A stretch of DNA of 64,000 nt from Pyropia yezoensis (taxonomy: Eukaryota; Rhodophyta; Bangiophyceae; Bangiales; Bangiaceae), in assembly GCA_009829735.1 (NCBI GenBank), contig CM020620.1:4456299-4520298 (forward strand), written 5' to 3'. Position numbers and translations under genes: made by a program. The notes below the pieces were generated by a model that saw only the letters and a list, made by a program, of their open reading frames with translations, was not told the origin of the DNA and ran no database searches. Below, one piece after another: positions 59,754 to 64,000 of the stretch; position 1 is the first letter of the stretch; each line of letters begins with the position of its first letter.

Positions 59754-60128
59754 ATGCCCCAGCCAGCCCCACTTGGGCGTGGCAAACGTCGCGCGAGCCG
59801 GGCATACTCGCCTCCTCGCCGTCGTCGCCGACACTCGCGGCGCTCTCCTTCCGTATCGGAAGACGAGTTGTCTTACTCCGTTTCGGAGTCCTCTACCCCG
59901 TCGGAGACGGAGTCTGTCCAGCGTCTGCGTCGCAAACTTGCGCGCAAGACCAGGCAGAAGAGTGGCCGCGGTCGGCGCCACTTGCGCGACCGTGAGGGGC
60001 GCGACGGTTCCGACTTGGAGCCGCCGCCCCTTCCAACACGTGGAGACCGTTATCAGCGTGGGTCTCGCCGCTCGCCTCCACGTGAGGGCGAGGGCCGTGG
60101 AGTGGGAGAGTCTAGCATGCGTGCCTAG
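59754..60128 (+). CDS. Arg/Ser-rich small antisense ORF (family 1, copy 2)
   Basis: 124 residues from the ATG at 59754, in frame with the large ORF and separated from it only by its TAG (59730-59732) and seven codons. The translation is identical to 7083-7457. RS-like basic and acidic blocks; no folded domain seen. Confidence 0.55.
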   Translation: MPQPAPLGRGKRRASRAYSPPRRRRRHSRRSPSVSEDELSYSVSESSTPSETESVQRLRRKLARKTRQKSGRGRRHLRDREGRDGSDLEPPPLPTRGDRYQRGSRRSPPREGEGRGVGESSMRA

Positions 60129-60239
60129 TTGGTAGCTGCCTTTGTTGTGAGAGTGTGAGGGTTAGGGCTGTAGTTAAAAGCCACTCTGCGTACCACTTCG
60201 ACTTGAAGCACTCTCTTGGCACTGTTGCTCGGCCTTCCC

Positions 60240-63200
60240 TCACGTTGAGGGAGGGCTGTTAGGGTCTATCTCATTCCGGGCACAGTACGCCCGGACCTTC
60301 TCAGCGGGAAGGTCCTCCACATACTCCCACGTATCGTCCTTGGCTTTGTAGCCAAACCAACGCACCCTCAACATGAGGCGGTCAGTGTCCTCATCCCAGC
60401 CGTGGTCGATGAACTTATCGAACACATACTCCTGAGGGCCCTGTTTGGCCGCAGGCAGTGAGGGGAGGCGCCACGCTTCCAACGCACGCGCCCAAGCTGG
60501 GTCGCCTGCAGGCGGTGGTGCAACTTTGACCACGTCCTGTCCGTTCACTGTGCGGACCCCATCGTCACTGTCGATGGTGAAGCGCCGCCCATCAATACGA
60601 AGGACCTGGCACGGCCCCTTCGTCTGGAATACCAACTTACCCCCAGTTGGGGTGTGTGAGTGGAACAATACCCAGTCACCCTGCTCGGGGACATGCTTGG
60701 CGTTGCGCACCTTTTTGTCAAAGGTACGCTTGTAGCGCTTTTGTGCTTTGTCCATCTCAGCCCTGACTTTAGGGATGAGGTTTTCAAGCCTAGCAGCGAA
60801 CTCCGCCTTACTCTCAGTAGGAGTAGGCGTCCTGCCACCATCCTCCCTAGTTGGCAGCGACCGCCGCACAGCAATAGACCGCACGCGACGGGGGGTCATA
60901 AAAGCGAGGGGTACTTCCCCGGTAGATGAGTGAACCTGTGAATTGTAGGCAGTAGTAAGAATAGAAATGTATTGGTCCCACGTCTCCACGTGCTCACTCA
61001 CATAGTGGCGCAGCTGCCTAACAATAGTTTTGTTGAAGCGCTCCACCTGCCCATTAGTTTGTGGGTGGTAGGGGGTGGCATAGTTTGCCTTAACCCCCAA
61101 CATGTCCAGCACTCCCTGAAACAGTACAGACGCAAATTGCGGTCCATTGTCCGATAGTGTACTATCTGGGATGCCATACGCGGCAACCCAGTGATCTAGG
61201 AAGGCTGACACGACCGACATGGCCGTGATCTCTGCCAGTGGGATCGCTCGCGTAAGTTTCGTGAAGCGGTCACAGATGACCAGGAGGTACTGGTTGCCCT
61301 CCTCGGTCACTGGCAGTGGCCCAAGGATGTCCATCGCCAACGCGGCAAAGGGCTCCTTGGCCGGGAACAATAGCATAGCCGTAGTAGGCCGCCGTTCCTT
61401 CAGACGGTTCTGTGCACAACTTGTGCAGGCAGCCACCCAACTGTAGATGTCCACCACCATGGACGGCCAGTAGTACCTGGTCCTCAGGGTCTGTTACAGT
61501 TTACAAGTCCCCAAGTGTCCACCCGTGGGAGCGTGGTGCTCCCTCTCAAGGATACTGTCCTTGAGGGATGCGGGGACGACAAGTTGTTCGGTCCCCTGGA
61601 ATACCCTCCTCCTCATGAGGAGGCCATCGTCTCCCAGAAAGAACCGCGTCTCCGCCACTGTATCCAGTGTATCCGTCTGCGACTTGCAGAAGGGATCCCC
61701 GGCCTGGGCCTTCACCACCTCGTCGAGGGACAGGGGCAAGTACTTCTTGTTCCCTGGCGCCTCGGGGTTCAACACCTGACCCGAGCGCGTGACTACCCCC
61801 ACGATGGGGATGTCCTCATCGACTGGGTTAGTGTCCAGCCCCTCGGTAGGTACCCGAGAAAGGCCGTCGGCAAGGGCACGTTGCCTGCCAGGTCGGTACT
61901 CAATATCAAAGTTGAAGGGTGCCAGTCGCACCCTCCACCGGTTGAGACGAGTGTTCGTACAGTCCGTCTTAAAGATGAACTGCAACGCGAGGTGGTCACA
62001 GCGGATGAGGAACTTCTCACCCTCTAGGTAGTGACGAAGTGACGTCACCGCCCACACCACTGCGAGTCCTTCCAACTCGGTGACTCCGTAGTTCTTCTCG
62101 GCCGAGTTCAGCCCCTTGCTGAAGTATCCCACCGGCAAGTACTCCTTGTCCGGCTGCTGCTGAAGCAACACACAACCAAGTTGGTCGTAGCTAGCATCCA
62201 CATCCAGGATGTAGTGGCCTCCCAACCTGGGAATAGCCAGGATAGGGGGCTTCAGCAGAAGGTCACGAAGAGTCTCAAAGGATTCCTGCTCCACCCGACT
62301 TGGGGGAGGCAGGTTCTTCGGTAGCGTTGAGCTAACTAGCTCATTCAATGGCTTCGCCACCTTGGCGAAGCCCTTGGGGAAACGTCGGTACACGTTACAC
62401 ATCCCGAGGAAGCTCCTCATCTGGGTCTGGGTCCGGGGGTACTGAGCCTTACGGATGGCCCTCAAGTTCTTCTCGTTGACACTGAGACGCCCCGGACGGA
62501 CAACATGTCCCAAGTATTCCACCTCTTGAGTGAAGAGGTGGCACTTACTCGCCTTCAGCGACACACCGGCGTCAGCATGTAGCTTGAACACCTGGCCAAA
62601 ATGGCCAATGTGTTCCTCCGGACTTCGGGAGAGCACAATGATATCGTCTAGGTACACGAGACAGATCTGCCACCGTACTCCGGCCAGAATCATGTCCATA
62701 GCGCGCTGGAAAGTTGCCGGCGCGTTACACAGGCCAAACGGTAGACGCTTGCACTGGTAGGTACCACAGTGACAGGTAAAAGTAGTTTTATGCCTGTCCT
62801 CCGGGGCAATGGGAATTTGCTAGTACCCCGCGTTACAGTCCAGGGTAGAGAACACGTTTGCCTCCCCCAGAGAGTCCAGACAGTCGTCCATCCTAGGTAG
62901 GGGATAACTGTCCTTCACCGTGCTCTCGTTGAGGTTACGGTAGTCGGTGCAAAACCGGGGGGTCCCATCAACTTTGGGGACGATAACCACCGGACTCGCC
63001 CTTTCGGCGTTACTGGCCTCGATCACATCGAGGGCCTCCATGCGAGCAACTTGCTCCTTAACGAGGGCCCTTGAACGAGGTCCTCCCCTATACGGTTGTT
63101 GGCGTATAGGGGGCGCACCGGGCTTCAACTCGATCCGGTGTTGGGTAGCTCTCATGAGTCCCAATTGACCATCCCACAACTTGTGATATTGGTCCAAGAG

Positions 63201-63280
63201 GCGTTCAACTTGAACCCTCAACCTGGGTGGAACACCCTCCATGTTCACATGGGGCCGAGGAGAGGCGGCCGACTTGGCTG
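60240..63280 (-). pseudogene. pol: Pol of element 4, 5' truncated with two nonsense codons
   Basis: One frame on the minus strand runs from the protease-RT linker through RT (VYLDDI), RNase H and integrase to the chromodomain-like tail ending near 60240. TAG at about 62819-62821 replaces a Trp codon of the RT block AGYWQIP. TAA at 61494-61496 replaces a Tyr codon in the integrase zinc region. At the two positions where element 1 has stops, this copy has Leu and Tyr. Confidence 0.9.
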
Positions 63281-64000
63281 AAGAGTCTAGCATGCGTGCC
63301 TAGTTGGCAGCTGCCTTTGTTGTGAGAGTGTGAGGGTTAGGGCTGTAGTTAAAAGCCACTCTGCGTACCACTTCGACTTGAAGCACTCTCTTGGCACTGT
63401 TGCTCGGCCTTCCCTCACGTTGAGGGAGGGCTGTTAGGGTCTATCTCATTCCGGGCACAGTACGCCCGGACCTTCTCAGCGGGAAGGTCCTCCACATACT
63501 CCCACGTATCGTCCTTGGCTTTGTAGCCAAACCAACGCACCCTCAACATGAGGCGGTCAGTGTCCTCATCCCAGCCGTGGTCGATGAACTTATCGAACAC
63601 ATACTCCTGCGGGCCCTGTTTGGCCGCAGGCAGTGAGGGGAGGCGCCACGCTTCCAACGCACGCGCCCAAGCTGGGTCGCCTGCAGGCGGTGGTGCAACT
63701 TTGACCACGTCCTGTCCGTTCACTGTGCGGACCCCATCGTCACTGTCGATGGTGAAGCGCCGCCCATCAATACGAAGGACCTGGCACGGCCCCTTCGTCT
63801 GGAATACCAACTTACCCCCAGTTGGGGTGTGCGAGTGTACCAGCACCCAGTCACCCTGCTCGGGGACATGCTTAGCATTGCGCACCTTTTCGTCAAAGGT
63901 ACGCTTGTAGCGCTTTTGTGCTTTGTCCATCTCAGCCCTGACTTTAGGGATGAGGTGTTCAAGCCTAGCAGCGAACTCCGCCTTACTCTCAGTAGGAGTA
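63281..64000 (-). mobile_element. Second family-1 3' fragment fused to element 4
   Basis: From AGAGTCTAG the sequence repeats 60108-60839: the end of the Arg/Ser-rich ORF, the spacer and the 3' end of pol (frame 63930-63415 on the minus strand, chromodomain-like tail). The frame continues off the window. It differs from 60240-60839 by only a few bases. Confidence 0.88.

Larger units (their letters stand above)
57378..63280 (-). mobile_element. Element 4: family-1 element, 5' truncated
   Basis: Minus-strand element with its 3' LTR at 57378-57846, polypurine tract, intact antisense ORFs and pol from the RT end back to the protease-RT linker. Pol stops at 63280, where the sequence jumps to a different part of a family-1 element. 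The left flank next to the LTR is ATAAC (57373-57377). Gag and the 5' LTR are not linked to this copy in the window. Confidence 0.88.

Noticed and set aside
1..64000. CRISPR arrays, bacterial operons, rRNA or tRNA genes
   Set aside because: The sequence is eukaryotic, there are no regularly spaced identical repeats with unique spacers, and I found no tRNA- or rRNA-like sequence by eye.

Overview
This is eukaryotic nuclear DNA. The evidence is two split CDSs with canonical GT-AG introns (EF-G2 and a zinc-motif protein), nuclear-type housekeeping proteins, LTR retrotransposons and other mobile DNA. The host genes are very GC-rich, carry few introns, contain many Ala/Gly-rich insertions and sit in long repeat-filled intergenic DNA. 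A GC-rich, intron-poor, repeat-loaded genome of this kind is best matched by a bangiophyte red alga of the Porphyra/Pyropia type. That assignment is inference from genome style, not from a marker gene.

Region 1 (1-18041) is a nest of three Ty3/gypsy chromodomain-type LTR retrotransposons. Element 2 (minus strand, pieces 1-456 and 9763-13180) is split by element 1 (plus strand, 457-9762), which is flanked by the 5-bp target duplication GCTAC. Element 2 in turn lies in element 3 (13181-18041), which belongs to a second, related family. Each family has gag, pol (protease, RT, RNase H, integrase, chromodomain-like tail) and then, between pol and the 3' LTR, a large ORF on the opposite strand.

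Region 2 (18042-55470) carries the host genes: a candidate first exon, MCTS1/Tma20, a CDK8/CDKE Mediator kinase, a TrmH-family 2'-O-methyltransferase head-to-head with mitochondrial EF-G2, a 5'-truncated and inactivated DRG GTPase copy, a type I metacaspase, an NDOR1/Tah18 diflavin reductase, a secreted multidomain PKD/PA14/IPT/propeller protein, a small IF1-like mitochondrial protein, a low-molecular-weight tyrosine phosphatase and a gene with a Cys/His zinc motif. From about 47.4 kb the region turns into mobile debris: a Tc1/mariner-like MITE, inverted repeats, two minisatellites and a damaged PIF/Harbinger transposase.

Region 3 (55471-64000) is a second nest. A family-2 element (LTR, primer site, partial gag) is interrupted by a minus-strand family-1 element (57378 onward) whose 5' side is chimeric, joined at about 63280 to another family-1 3' fragment.

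The most unusual content is in the retrotransposons. (i) A 515-codon antisense ORF is intact in both family-1 copies although pol in each copy carries two nonsense codons, and a decayed homologue is present in family 2. (ii) An in-frame TAG joins this ORF to an Arg/Ser-rich ORF that translates identically in the two copies. (iii) Short perfect palindromes are dense and family-specific, with AA(C/G)TT centres in family 1 and TTAA centres in family 2.
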